A DNA stretch of 64,000 nucleotides from Streptomyces spinoverrucosus (lineage in GTDB: Bacteria; Actinomycetota; Actinomycetes; Streptomycetales; Streptomycetaceae), in the NCBI RefSeq assembly GCF_015712165.1, contig NZ_JADPZX010000001.1, positions 5,592,001-5,656,000 on the forward strand, written 5' to 3'. A program made the position numbers and the translations under genes. The notes beneath the pieces are model-generated. The model was not told the origin of the DNA, searched no databases, and saw only the letters and a program-made list of their open reading frames with translations. Shown piece by piece: positions 41,751 through 52,119 of this stretch (position 1 is its first letter; every line of letters begins with the position of its first letter).

Positions 41751-41803
41751 GAAGGCGCCCCGGTACGCCGGTCCCCCCACGGGCCGACGACCAGGGCGCC
41801 TTC
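41751..41803. terminator. Second hairpin after citrate synthase
   Basis: GAAGGCGCCC (41751-41760) is repeated inverted as GGGCGCCTTC (41794-41803), enclosing further GC-rich pairing. It could back up the first terminator or terminate transcription from the other direction. Confidence 0.6.
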
Positions 41804-41809
41804 CCATGT

Positions 41810-42268
41810 CCCGGTGCGGATTCCCCCCACGGGATCCGGCCGGGCGTCTGTGAGGACCAGCGCCTGAATCGCTGTTACTGCATATCGCGGTACTGCGGTG
41901 CTGCCGCTGCGGTCTGCCGGGACAGCGCACGCTGGGAGGGCCGCTCAAAGCTTCCCGGTGTACGTGTCCCGGCAACGCATCTCTGAGGAAGTCCCCCAAG
42001 ACATCCCCAGATGCCAGGCGGCGCCCCCCAAGACGCCCTCTGACATCGCCAACTTAGACCTTCGAACCCCTTCGATGGTTACGTTCACATCACTGTGATC
42101 TGCGTCTCTTGCATATGTCCCGTTAGATACGCAAGAGGCCCGATACGAAGAACGGGGCTCAAGCGTAAGGATGATGCGCGAGCCTTGTGAAGAGCTTATG
42201 TGAGGCTCGCGTCGGACTGAAGGGGATCCAGCCTTTTCAGTGGAACGTCCGGGCTCGAACGTCCGGGC
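41810..42268. other. 460-bp intergenic region without a recognised gene
   Basis: This lies between the citrate synthase terminators and copA. It is less GC-rich than its surroundings and contains a repeated CCCCCCACGGG motif at its left edge and an A+T-richer hairpin (42106-42137). A direct duplication of GAACGTCCGGGCTC (42243-42270) runs into the copA stop. No open frame with a ribosome site is convincing. A small RNA is possible but not shown. Confidence 0.4.
42106..42137. other. Hairpin in the copA/citrate synthase intergenic region
   Basis: CTCTTGCATAT (42106-42116) and ATACGCAAGAG (42127-42137) pair over 11 positions with one mismatch around a 10-nt loop. It is unusual for its lower G+C. 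It may be a regulator site or part of a small transcript. Confidence 0.35.
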
Positions 42269-44533
<2,265 letters not shown>

Positions 44534-44623
44534 GTCCGACTCCGACTCCAAACGACGGACCGGGCCGTACGGGGCCGATCTGTGGTCGGTCCTCCGGTAC
44601 GGCCCGGGAAGGGGAAGCGTGCT

Positions 44624-44863
44624 TCAGGCGCGGCCGACCAGCTCGAAGCCGGCCTCGTCGACGGCCGCGCGCACGGCCTCCTCGTCCAGGGCGGTCGCGG
44701 AGACGACCGTTACCTCGCCGCCGGCCGCGACGGCCTTCACCGAACTGACACCGGGCAGCTGCGAGATCTCGCCGGAGACGGCGCCCTCACAGTGTCCGCA
44801 GCTCATCCCGCTCACCTTGTAGACGGCGGTGACGGAACCTGTGGTGTCGGTCTGCGCGGTCAT
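44624..44863 (-). CDS. CopZ-like copper chaperone (heavy-metal-associated domain)
   Basis: A 79-aa single-domain protein from ATG 44863 with a GAGGAGAA ribosome site. The Cu(I)-binding loop VSGMSCGHCEGAV lies near residue 20 and the rest has the beta-alpha-beta ferredoxin-like pattern (ISQLPGVSSVKAVAAGGEVT). It should deliver copper to CopA, encoded 90 bp downstream on the same strand. The CsoR-type site upstream suggests copper-induced expression. Confidence 0.88.
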   Translation of the reverse strand: MTAQTDTTGSVTAVYKVSGMSCGHCEGAVSGEISQLPGVSSVKAVAAGGEVTVVSATALDEEAVRAAVDEAGFELVGRA

Positions 44864-44930
44864 GTGGTTCTCCTCGTCGAGGCAGGTGGGACTGACGGGA
44901 CCCAGGAGGGCCTCCGTACACTCCACACTA

Positions 44931-44947
44931 TACCCCTAGGGGGTACT
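44931..44947. promoter_or_regulatory. CsoR-like copper operator
   Basis: TACCCC-TAG-GGGGTA (44932-44946) matches the actinobacterial CsoR recognition pattern of inverted TACCCC/GGGGTA. It lies 68 bp upstream of the chaperone start and overlaps the end of the membrane-protease gene. No csoR gene is in the window. Confidence 0.75.
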
Positions 44948-45886
44948 TCTCCAGGAGGGGGCGCGGCGCGCCAGCGACCGCGCCCAGGCGAGGCCGAGCA
45001 GCGCCACGGCGACCAGTCCGCCGACCGAGAGCAGCGTGAACAGGTGCCGCTGCGCCTCGGTGGGGTGCGGGATGTAGCCCTCGGCGAACAGCTGCCCGGC
45101 GAGCCCGGTCCCGGTCAGCCGGACCACCAGCCAGACGGCGATGCCGTGGGTGGAGTCCCACAGGGTGTGCAGCAGGGCCACGCCGAGATACGTCGCGGCG
45201 GCCGCGCCGGTGAGGCGGAAGCGTCCGTAGGGGGAGCGGCAGGCGAGCAGCACACCGCCGGCGATCGCCGTCCACAGGCCGTGGCCGAAGGGCGCGAGCA
45301 CCCCGCGCAGGATCTCGGTCTCCAGCAGCGCCCTGAGATCGATGCCCCCGGCGGAGACGGCCGCGTTGAACGCGTACCCGGCGCTCTCCAGGGCCGCGAA
45401 GCCGAAGCCGACGGTCGCGCCCAGCACGAGCCCGGCCCGCATCCCCCGGATCCGGGTCTGCCGGCGCAGTACGAACATCAGCGCGCCCAGCTTCATCGCC
45501 TCCTCGATGAGACCGACGCCCGCGAACATCGACAGGGACGGGTGCAGCAGGTAGTACTCCATCAGCGAGGCGCCCAGCACCCCGAGCGTCCCGCCGGTCA
45601 GGAAACAGCCGAGGATCACGCTGACGCCCAGGTCACGGCCGTGTCGTTCGTACGCCCACAGTACGAAGGTCACGGGGGCCAGGAAGCTGCCGAGCAGGAT
45701 GAGGGTGGGCAGGAGGGTGGTGTTGCCGGTCCCGTAGGTGGCGAGCGCGGTCAGCGCCCAAAGTGCCAGCCCGCCCCAGAGGCAGCGCCGCCACAGGCCC
45801 GCACGGATCCGGGGGTACGACGGTGGTGGTTGCTGCGGGCCGGGGATGCGGGCCCGGGGCGCGCCGGGCGGCGGGGAGTGGGTCAC
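44936..45886 (-). CDS. PrsW-family intramembrane metalloprotease
   Basis: This 316-aa membrane protein starts at GTG 45886 (MTHSPPPGAPRARIPG); an upstream in-frame ATG is less likely. About eight helices follow a proline-rich cytoplasmic N-terminus. The family motifs are present: LIEEAMKLGALMFV (EExxK), GFGFAALESAGYAF and LLHTLWDSTHG, supplying the metal ligands. PrsW-type proteases cleave membrane proteins such as anti-sigma factors; the target here is unknown. Its 3' end overlaps the copper operator. Confidence 0.85.
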   Translation of the reverse strand: MTHSPPPGAPRARIPGPQQPPPSYPRIRAGLWRRCLWGGLALWALTALATYGTGNTTLLPTLILLGSFLAPVTFVLWAYERHGRDLGVSVILGCFLTGGTLGVLGASLMEYYLLHPSLSMFAGVGLIEEAMKLGALMFVLRRQTRIRGMRAGLVLGATVGFGFAALESAGYAFNAAVSAGGIDLRALLETEILRGVLAPFGHGLWTAIAGGVLLACRSPYGRFRLTGAAAATYLGVALLHTLWDSTHGIAVWLVVRLTGTGLAGQLFAEGYIPHPTEAQRHLFTLLSVGGLVAVALLGLAWARSLARRAPSWRSTP

Positions 45887-46087
45887 GGCGGGTCCCTCGT
45901 ACTCCTGTGGTGCTCCTGCGGGAGTGATTTGTCCGAACCATATGTGGGTGCGGCGTATGTCGCAGTCCGGCAAAGGGGAGTGAGGGGTGCTCAGCGTCCG
46001 GGCCGGGGTGGAAGTCCCTCTGGGGTGCGGGCGCTTTCGTCCTGCGCCCGCCGGGCATCGCGGGCGGGCCTCGGGCGGTGTGGGACC

Positions 46088-46744
46088 TCAGGAGCGGCGA
46101 GCGGCGGCCAGCGGTTCGAGGTAGCGGATCAGGGTGTTCTTCAGCTCCTGGACGTACGCCTCACGCTCGGCGCCCCCGTGGGCGAGGATCAGTTCCAGGC
46201 CCGCCTTGTAGATGCCGAGGCACATGTGCGCGGTGCGGGTGACGTCGGCCGGGGGCGTGCCGGGCAGGAGTGAGGTGAGGAGCGTCTCGACGCGCAGCAG
46301 CAGGGTCGCGTGCAGCGCGTCGTGCTCCTCGGCGATCCGGCCGGGGATGTCGGGGCCGTGCATCAGCGCGAAGAACACCGGGTGCCGGCAGTTGAAGGCG
46401 ATGAACCGGTCGACGGCGGAGTCGATGGCCTCCGCCACCGGGGTAGCGGGGTCGACGGGCGCGAGCGCCTCGCCGTACATCTCCCGCATCTCGTGCATCA
46501 GCCGGTCGCCCAGCTCGATCGCGATCGCTTCCTTGTTCGGGAAGAACTGGTAGAGCGTGCCCGGTGAGACACCTGCCTCGCGGGCGATGGCGTTGGTGCT
46601 GGCAGCCGTGTAGCCGGTGGTGCAGAAGACGGAGGCCGCGGCCTCCAGCAACTGGGCGATACGGCGCTCGCCGCGCGCCTGACGACGGCGCGGGCGGGGC
46701 TCCGCCGTCGACTCCTGCGTCGGCTTCTCGGTCTTCTCGGGCAC
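46088..46744 (-). CDS. TetR-family regulator
   Basis: A 218-aa repressor. The HTH lies at about residues 30-75 (QLLEAAASVFCTTGYTAAST, IAREAGVSPGTLYQFFPNKE), followed by a mainly helical ligand domain. It is divergent from the MMPL transporter gene, and two matching inverted repeats cover the promoter between them, so it likely represses both genes. The ligand would be the transporter's substrate or an inducing lipid or drug. Confidence 0.9.
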   Translation of the reverse strand: MPEKTEKPTQESTAEPRPRRRQARGERRIAQLLEAAASVFCTTGYTAASTNAIAREAGVSPGTLYQFFPNKEAIAIELGDRLMHEMREMYGEALAPVDPATPVAEAIDSAVDRFIAFNCRHPVFFALMHGPDIPGRIAEEHDALHATLLLRVETLLTSLLPGTPPADVTRTAHMCLGIYKAGLELILAHGGAEREAYVQELKNTLIRYLEPLAAARRS

Positions 46745-46771
46745 GCGTTATCCCCAGCTCTCCGAAGGCGA

Positions 46772-46830
46772 TTGACAAACGCGAGTGGTCGCTCGCATTC
46801 TGTTGGAACGCGAGCGATCTCTCGTGTTTT
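46772..46830 (+). promoter_or_regulatory. Promoter with two TetR-type operators
   Basis: A good -35 box, TTGACA (46772-46777), precedes CATTCT by 18 nt. Two related dyads overlap or follow it: ACGCGAG-TGGTCG-CTCGCA (about 46779-46797) and ACGCGAG-CGATCT-CTCGTG (about 46808-46826). Both share the GCGAG/CTCG arms with a 6-nt centre. Confidence 0.7.
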
Positions 46831-46917
46831 CCAGTGTATGGCCATGGCCGACCCATGCCCCCTGCCCGAGCGAGCCCGGGCGGGCGGTACGGGTCATGGT
46901 GAAGGGGACACCGCACG

Positions 46918-49155
46918 ATGACCGAAGTCAACACACCACCGCGAGCACCGCGCCCGGGGGGCTGGACGCGCCTGGTGACCGCCCGGCCCCGCCTGTCGCT
47001 GTTCGCGGCCCTGGTGCTGACCGTGCTCGCGGTGCTGGCCGGCAGCGGCGTCGCCGAGCGGCTGGGCAGCGGCGGCTGGGAGGACCCGGACGCCCAGTCG
47101 ACGTACGCGACCAAGGCACTGGAGCGCGAGTTCCCCGACTCCCAGCCGAACCTGCTGCTGCTCGTGGACGCCGGCCGGGCCTCGGTGGACGATCCGGCCG
47201 TCACCGCGGCGGCCGGGCGCCTCGCCGAGCAACTGGCCGCAGAGAAGGGCGTGGTGGGCGTCGGCTCCTACTGGCAGTCCAGGTCGCCGGCCCTGCGTGC
47301 GGAGGACGGGCACGAGGCGCTGATCGCCGCCCGGATCACCGGCGACGACAAGACCGCCGGAGAGACCCTGGAGCGCATCGCACGCTCCCTGCGCGGGACA
47401 CACGGCCCGGTGGAGGTCAAGATCGGCGGCCTGGTGACGGTACGGCACGAGATGCAGACGATCATCCAGGAGGACCTGACCCGGGCCGAACTGATCGCCC
47501 TGCCGGTCACACTGGTGCTGCTGGTGATGGTCTTCGGCAGCGCGGTCGCGGCCCTGCTCCCGCTGGGCATCGGCATAGCGGCGATCCTGGGCACGAACGC
47601 CGTACTGCGCGGCCTGACCGAGTTCACCGACGTCTCGGTCTTCGCACTGAACCTCACGACGGCACTGGGCCTGGGCCTGGCCATCGACTACGCGTTGTTC
47701 ATCGTCCGCCGCTTCCGCGAGGAACTGTCCACGGGCGCCGACCCGTTGACGGCTGTGGGCACGACCCTGCGCACCGCGGGCCGCACGGTCCTGTTCTCCG
47801 CGCTCACGGTCGCGGTCTCGCTGGCGGCGATGCTGCTGTTCCCGCAGTACTTCCTGCGGTCCTTCGCCTACGCCGGGATCGCTGTGGTCCTGCTCGCAGC
47901 GGCGGCCGCACTGATCCTGCTGCCGGCGGCCCTGGTGCTGCTCGGCCACCGGGTGAACGCACTGGACCTGCGCCGCCTCTTCCGGCGCGGCAGGCAGCCC
48001 ACGCCGACGGGCGAGGCAGGTGGCGCCTGGGGCCGCACGGCGTCGCTGGTGATGCGCCGGGCCCCCTTCTTCGCGATCGGCACCACTGCGGTGCTGCTCC
48101 TGCTCGGACTGCCCTTCCTGGGCGTGAAGTTCGGCACGGCCGACGACCGCCAGCTGCCGGCCGGCGCCGAGTCCCATGTGGTGCAGGAACACATCAGGGA
48201 CGGCTTCCCGGGCAGCCCCGGCGGCGGCCTGGAGGTGCTGGCCGAGGGCGCGGCGACCGAGGCACAGTACGCCGACTACAAGGAGCGGATCGCCGCGCTG
48301 CCGGACGTGCTCCGGGTGGACGGCCCCCTGGTGCAGGGCGACTCGGCGTACTTCACGGTGCTGCCGAAGGGCGAGGCGGTCGACGAGCCGGCCCAGCGTC
48401 TGGTGGACGAACTGCGCGCGACGCGGGCCCCGTTCGACACCAGCGTGACCGGCACGGCGGCGGTCCTGGTCGACTCCAAGGACGCGATAGGCGAACGCCT
48501 GCCCTGGGCCCTGGCCTTCATAGCGGCCGTCACCCTGTTCCTTGTCTTCCTCCTCACCGGCAGCGTGCTGATACCGGTCCAGGCGGTGGTCCTCAACGCC
48601 CTCAGCCTCACGGCGATGTTCGGCGCGGTCGTCTGGGTCTTCCAGGACGGCCACCTCTCCGGCCTGCTCGGCTTCACCAGCCCCGGCTCCATAGAGACGA
48701 CCCTGCCCGTGCTGATGTTCTGCGTGGCGTTCGGCCTCTCCATGGACTACGGCGTGTTCCTGCTGTCCCGCATCAAGGAGGAGTACGACCACACGGGCGA
48801 CCACGACCGGGCCGTCCGGCACGGCCTGCAGCGCACCGGCGGGCTGATCACGGCGGCGGCGGTCATCCTGGCGGTCGTGATGGTCGCCATCGGCACCTCC
48901 CGCGTCACCAACACCAAGATGCTCGGCCTGGGGATAGCCCTGGCGGTCCTGATGGACGCGATGGTGGTCCGCAGCCTGCTGGTCCCGGCGGTGATGCGCC
49001 TGACCGGCCGCACCACCTGGTGGGCCCCGGCCCCGCTACGCCGGTTCCACGCCCGGTTCGGGCTCAGCGAGGGGGAGTCGGCGGCGCCGGTGGCGGAGAC
49101 CGGACGGGACGAGGAGGAGCAGCGGGTGCGGGACAAGGTGGGGGCTGGGGGGTGA
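46918..49155 (+). CDS. MMPL/RND-family transporter
   Basis: A 745-aa membrane transporter with two repeated halves, each with an extracytoplasmic domain after the first helix and a bundle of five or six helices. The proton-relay regions are clear: TALGLGLAIDYALFIVRRFR in the first half and FGLSMDYGVFLLSRIKEEYD in the second, each with the conserved Asp-Tyr pair. Actinobacterial MMPL proteins export lipids, antibiotics or other hydrophobic compounds. It is controlled by the divergent TetR gene. The charged C-terminal tail is cytoplasmic. Confidence 0.9.
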   Translation: MTEVNTPPRAPRPGGWTRLVTARPRLSLFAALVLTVLAVLAGSGVAERLGSGGWEDPDAQSTYATKALEREFPDSQPNLLLLVDAGRASVDDPAVTAAAGRLAEQLAAEKGVVGVGSYWQSRSPALRAEDGHEALIAARITGDDKTAGETLERIARSLRGTHGPVEVKIGGLVTVRHEMQTIIQEDLTRAELIALPVTLVLLVMVFGSAVAALLPLGIGIAAILGTNAVLRGLTEFTDVSVFALNLTTALGLGLAIDYALFIVRRFREELSTGADPLTAVGTTLRTAGRTVLFSALTVAVSLAAMLLFPQYFLRSFAYAGIAVVLLAAAAALILLPAALVLLGHRVNALDLRRLFRRGRQPTPTGEAGGAWGRTASLVMRRAPFFAIGTTAVLLLLGLPFLGVKFGTADDRQLPAGAESHVVQEHIRDGFPGSPGGGLEVLAEGAATEAQYADYKERIAALPDVLRVDGPLVQGDSAYFTVLPKGEAVDEPAQRLVDELRATRAPFDTSVTGTAAVLVDSKDAIGERLPWALAFIAAVTLFLVFLLTGSVLIPVQAVVLNALSLTAMFGAVVWVFQDGHLSGLLGFTSPGSIETTLPVLMFCVAFGLSMDYGVFLLSRIKEEYDHTGDHDRAVRHGLQRTGGLITAAAVILAVVMVAIGTSRVTNTKMLGLGIALAVLMDAMVVRSLLVPAVMRLTGRTTWWAPAPLRRFHARFGLSEGESAAPVAETGRDEEEQRVRDKVGAGG

Positions 49156-49406
49156 CGGGGACTGTGGTGGGTGCGCGGTGAGGTGGGGCTGGGGGATGAG
49201 GGGCAGGGCGGTGGCCGCGCGGCGAGGTCGCGGTCGGAGGAGGGCGGGGACGGGCGGTGGGTGCGCGACAGTCGTTGTGGGCGGAGGCTAGCGTTCCGTC
49301 AGGACCCGGGCCGTGTGCGCCGACGTCTTGAGCGAGGCGAAGGGCTCAGGACCCGGAGAGCATGAAGAACCCAGGTCCTGGACAAGGCGAAGGCGAGGGG
49401 TGACGG

Positions 49407-50450
49407 ATGCGGGCTGTGGTGTTCGAGCGGTTCGGGGAAGCCGCCGAGGTGCGGGAGGTGGCCGACCCTCGGCCCGCGGAGCACGGGGTCGTGGTGCGGG
49501 TCGAGGCCACCGGGCTGTGCCGCAGCGACTGGCACGGCTGGCAGGGCCACGACCCGGACATCACGCTGCCCCACGTGCCCGGGCATGAACTCGCCGGTGT
49601 CGTCGAGGCGGTGGGCGCCCGGGTGACCGGCTGGCGGCCCGGCGACCGGATCACCGTGCCGTTCGTGTGCGCCTGCGGCACCTGCCCCTCCTGCGCCGCC
49701 GGCGACCAGCAGGTGTGCGAGCGGCAGACGCAGCCCGGCTTCACGCACTGGGGCTCCTTCGCCCAGTACGTGGCGCTGGACCACGCCGACGTGAACCTCG
49801 TCGCCGTCCCGGACGGCATGACCTTCGCGACGGCGGCCTCGCTGGGGTGCCGGTTCGCGACGGCGTTCCGGGCGGTCGTGCAGCAGGGCCGGGTGGCGTC
49901 GGGGGAGTGGGTCGCGGTGCACGGGTGCGGGGGAGTGGGCCTGTCGGCCGTGATGATCGCGGCGGCGTCCGGGGCGAGGGTCGTCGCCGTCGACATATCG
50001 CCCCAGGCCCTCGACCTGGCACGGAAGTTCGGGGCGGCGGAGTGCGTGGACGCGGCCCGCACCGAGGACACGGCGACCGCGATCCGGGACCTCACCGGTG
50101 GCGGCGCCCACCTCTCCCTCGACGCCCTCGGGTCCCCCGCCACGTGCGCCGCCTCCGTCAACGGCCTGCGCCGGCGCGGCCGGCACGTCCAGGTCGGCCT
50201 GCTCCCCTCAGCCACGGGCACGACTCCCGTCCCCATGGCCCGCGCGGTCGCCCTGGAGCTGGAACTGCTGGGCAGCCATGGCATGGCTGCCCATACCTAC
50301 CCGCCGATGCTGGAGTCCGTCCGGGCGGGCACCCTGCGCCCCGACCTGCTGGTGACCGCGACCATCCCCCTGGACGCGGCCCCGACCGCACTCGCCGCAC
50401 TGGGCAGCGCACCGGGGGCGGGCGTGACGGTCATCGAGCCGTGGAGTTGA
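49407..50450 (+). CDS. Zinc-dependent alcohol dehydrogenase
   Basis: A 347-aa medium-chain dehydrogenase. Catalytic zinc ligands are in [10 protein letters not shown] and [11 protein letters not shown]. The structural zinc lobe has four cysteines ([18 protein letters not shown]). The NAD(P) fold is [20 protein letters not shown], with an Asp after the second strand (VVAVDIS) that favours NAD. The substrate is unspecified. The 250 bp upstream hold no gene; the ribosome site is GAGGGGTGACGG. Confidence 0.9.
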   Translation: MRAVVFERFGEAAEVREVADPRPAEHGVVVRVEATGLCRSDWHGWQGHDPDITLPHVPGHELAGVVEAVGARVTGWRPGDRITVPFVCACGTCPSCAAGDQQVCERQTQPGFTHWGSFAQYVALDHADVNLVAVPDGMTFATAASLGCRFATAFRAVVQQGRVASGEWVAVHGCGGVGLSAVMIAAASGARVVAVDISPQALDLARKFGAAECVDAARTEDTATAIRDLTGGGAHLSLDALGSPATCAASVNGLRRRGRHVQVGLLPSATGTTPVPMARAVALELELLGSHGMAAHTYPPMLESVRAGTLRPDLLVTATIPLDAAPTALAALGSAPGAGVTVIEPWS

Positions 50451-50517
50451 CGCCGGGGCCTTTCACCGGAGACAGGTCTCCCTCATCGTGCCAGTTTCTG
50501 ACAATGGAAACGCTACG

Positions 50518-50640
50518 TTGCATTCATGAAGCAGGCAATTTACTCGTTGCGCATCGCCGTCATCAACCCACTTCGCAGCCAGAGATCATTGCAATGGTCT
50601 TGAATTCAATGCAACAACCTCAAGCCTGTTCATTGCAACT
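50518..50640. promoter_or_regulatory. Cluster of TTGCA-type sites upstream of the HTH/MarR gene
   Basis: Four related motifs fall within 125 bp: TTGCATTC (50518), the perfect palindrome CATTGCAATG (50587-50596), CAATGCAAC (50607-50615) and CATTGCAAC (50631-50639). The region is much more A+T-rich than its surroundings. The repeated half-sites suggest cooperative binding by the regulator encoded at 50695 or a related protein. Confidence 0.6.
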
Positions 50641-50694
50641 GATGGAAAGCGGGCGTTATGGTGGGGACGCCGCAGACCGCGAAGGAGACCCGCG

Positions 50695-51429
50695 ATGCCG
50701 GGAGGCAGACTCACCCAGCAGGAACGCCAGCAGATCGCGCTGGGACTGGCTGACAGCCTCGCCTACGCGGAGATCGCCAGACGCCTCGACCGCCCGACCT
50801 CGACCATCACACGCGAGGTCTTGCGCAACGGCGGCCCCACGGCCTACCGCGCCGACCTCGCCCACCGCGCCACCGAACGCCGCGCCCACCGCCGCAGGAA
50901 GGCCGCGGCCCGGGACCCCCACACACCCCCGCAGGCGTACGGACGCGACGCCGAAGCGGTGCGCGAGTACGAGGAGACGTTCACCACCGTCTTCATGCAA
51001 TCGGGCCTGCCGAAGATGACGGCCCGGGTGCTGGCCGGCCTCTACACCACCGACGCCGGCAGCCTCACCGCCTCCGAACTCGCCGGACGCCTCCAGGTCA
51101 GCCCGGCATCCGTCTCCAAAGCCGTCACGTTCCTCGAAAGCCAGGGCCTCATCCGCCGGGAACGCGACGAACGGCGCCGCGAACGCTACGTCGTCGACGA
51201 CGACGTCATGTATCAGTCCACGATGGCCGGCGCCCGATCCACCGCCCACCTCGGCGAGGTCGCCCGGCAGGGTGTGGGCATCCTCGGCCCCGGCACCCCG
51301 GCCGCCGCCCGCCTGGAGAACATCGCCCGCTTCGTCGACTTCATCTCCGAGAGCATCGCCCGCGCCGCGGACCAGGCCCGCGAGATCCTCCACACGAAAC
51401 CCGAAGGCTCCTCGGACAGCGCTACCTGA
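50695..51429 (+). CDS. Regulator with IS30-like HTH fused to a MarR/GbsR domain
   Basis: This 244-aa protein has two DNA-binding modules. Residues 1-70 resemble the N-terminal HTH of IS30-type transposases (LTQQERQQIALGLADSLAYA, EIARRLDRPTSTITREVLRN, then a basic ERRAHRRRKAAARD). Residues 85-244 are a MarR/GbsR-type winged helix (LTASELAGRLQVSPASVSKA, LESQGLIRRERDERRRERY). I recall such fusions in Streptomyces; the effector is unknown. The TTGCA-type sites upstream suggest autoregulation. A perfect terminator follows. Confidence 0.8.
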   Translation: MPGGRLTQQERQQIALGLADSLAYAEIARRLDRPTSTITREVLRNGGPTAYRADLAHRATERRAHRRRKAAARDPHTPPQAYGRDAEAVREYEETFTTVFMQSGLPKMTARVLAGLYTTDAGSLTASELAGRLQVSPASVSKAVTFLESQGLIRRERDERRRERYVVDDDVMYQSTMAGARSTAHLGEVARQGVGILGPGTPAAARLENIARFVDFISESIARAADQAREILHTKPEGSSDSAT

Positions 51430-51472
51430 GCCACCTTCAGCGAGCCGGCGGCACCCCAGCCCGCGCACGACC

Positions 51473-51496
51473 GTGCCCCACGCGAACGTGGGGCAC
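51473..51496. terminator. Bidirectional terminator hairpin
   Basis: GTGCCCCACG and CGTGGGGCAC form a 10-bp perfect stem capped by a stable CGAA tetraloop, placed between converging genes (HTH/MarR gene and the small HTH gene). Confidence 0.85.
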
Positions 51497-51535
51497 CACG
51501 GACACCTCACCGAACGGCCCCTCACCGGCAGCCGC

Positions 51536-51736
51536 TCAGTCCGCATGCCTCCCGCGGTTGCGCGGCCGGGAGGCGACCCAGGCGCGGACGGTGTCCGCGT
51601 ACCAGTACGGCTTGCCGCCCTCCACATGGTCGGGCGGGGGCAGCAGCCCGTGCTTGCGGTACGACCGCACGGTGTCCGGCTGCACCTTGATGTGCGCCGC
51701 GATCTCCTTGTACGACCAGAGCATTTGGTCGGTCAT
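51536..51736 (-). CDS. Small MerR/excisionase-like HTH protein
   Basis: A 66-aa single-domain protein: WSYKEIAAHIKVQPDTVRSY RKHG gives the helix-turn-helix and LPPPDHVEGGKPYWYADTV the wing. This size and pattern are shared by AlpA-type excisionases and BldC-like developmental regulators. No integrase is adjacent, so a stand-alone regulator is more likely. A good GGGAGGTG site precedes the ATG. Confidence 0.75.
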   Translation of the reverse strand: MTDQMLWSYKEIAAHIKVQPDTVRSYRKHGLLPPPDHVEGGKPYWYADTVRAWVASRPRNRGRHAD

Positions 51737-52022
51737 GAGTGCACCTCCCTGCGCGTGCCGCGGCGGCGGCCGGGGGCGGCCGTCAGGGGGAGCCGGGCGC
51801 TGCGCTGGCGATCATTCACCACGCCTGTGCCCCGTCAACGACGGAGAGTGACGGCAGGGGAGCGGCTGTGGACGGGGTGTGACGCGCGGCCCGCGTACAC
51901 CGGACATGCGTGACAAGGGAGTGGCGTTTGTGACAGAGGTGAAGCAAACGCGCACGCCGGCCCCTCGGGCGGGGCGCGTTGACATCAAGGCGCCGCCACC
52001 GCAACTCACCTGCACTGGTCCG
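51737..52022. other. Intergenic region before the iol promoter
   Basis: Nothing recognisable as a gene lies between the small HTH gene and the iol control region. Frames here lack ribosome sites; a few inverted GC repeats are present but not strong. Confidence 0.4.
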
Positions 52023-52069
52023 AATGTCTGGACAAACTATTGACAGGCCGCACGCCCGGAGACTAGAAA
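52023..52069 (+). promoter_or_regulatory. Promoter and operator of the iol operon
   Basis: AATGTCTGGACAAA (centre TGTC-TG-GACA) is a dyad directly upstream of a -35 box TTGACA (52040-52045) and, after 18 nt, TAGAAA (52064-52069). The start codon of iolC is 50 bp downstream. The dyad is a plausible GntR/IolR-type site. Confidence 0.6.
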
Positions 52070-52119
52070 CCGTCAGAGAGCCGCCGACGAAGGCGCGACG
52101 GGAACGCGAAGGGATCTCG

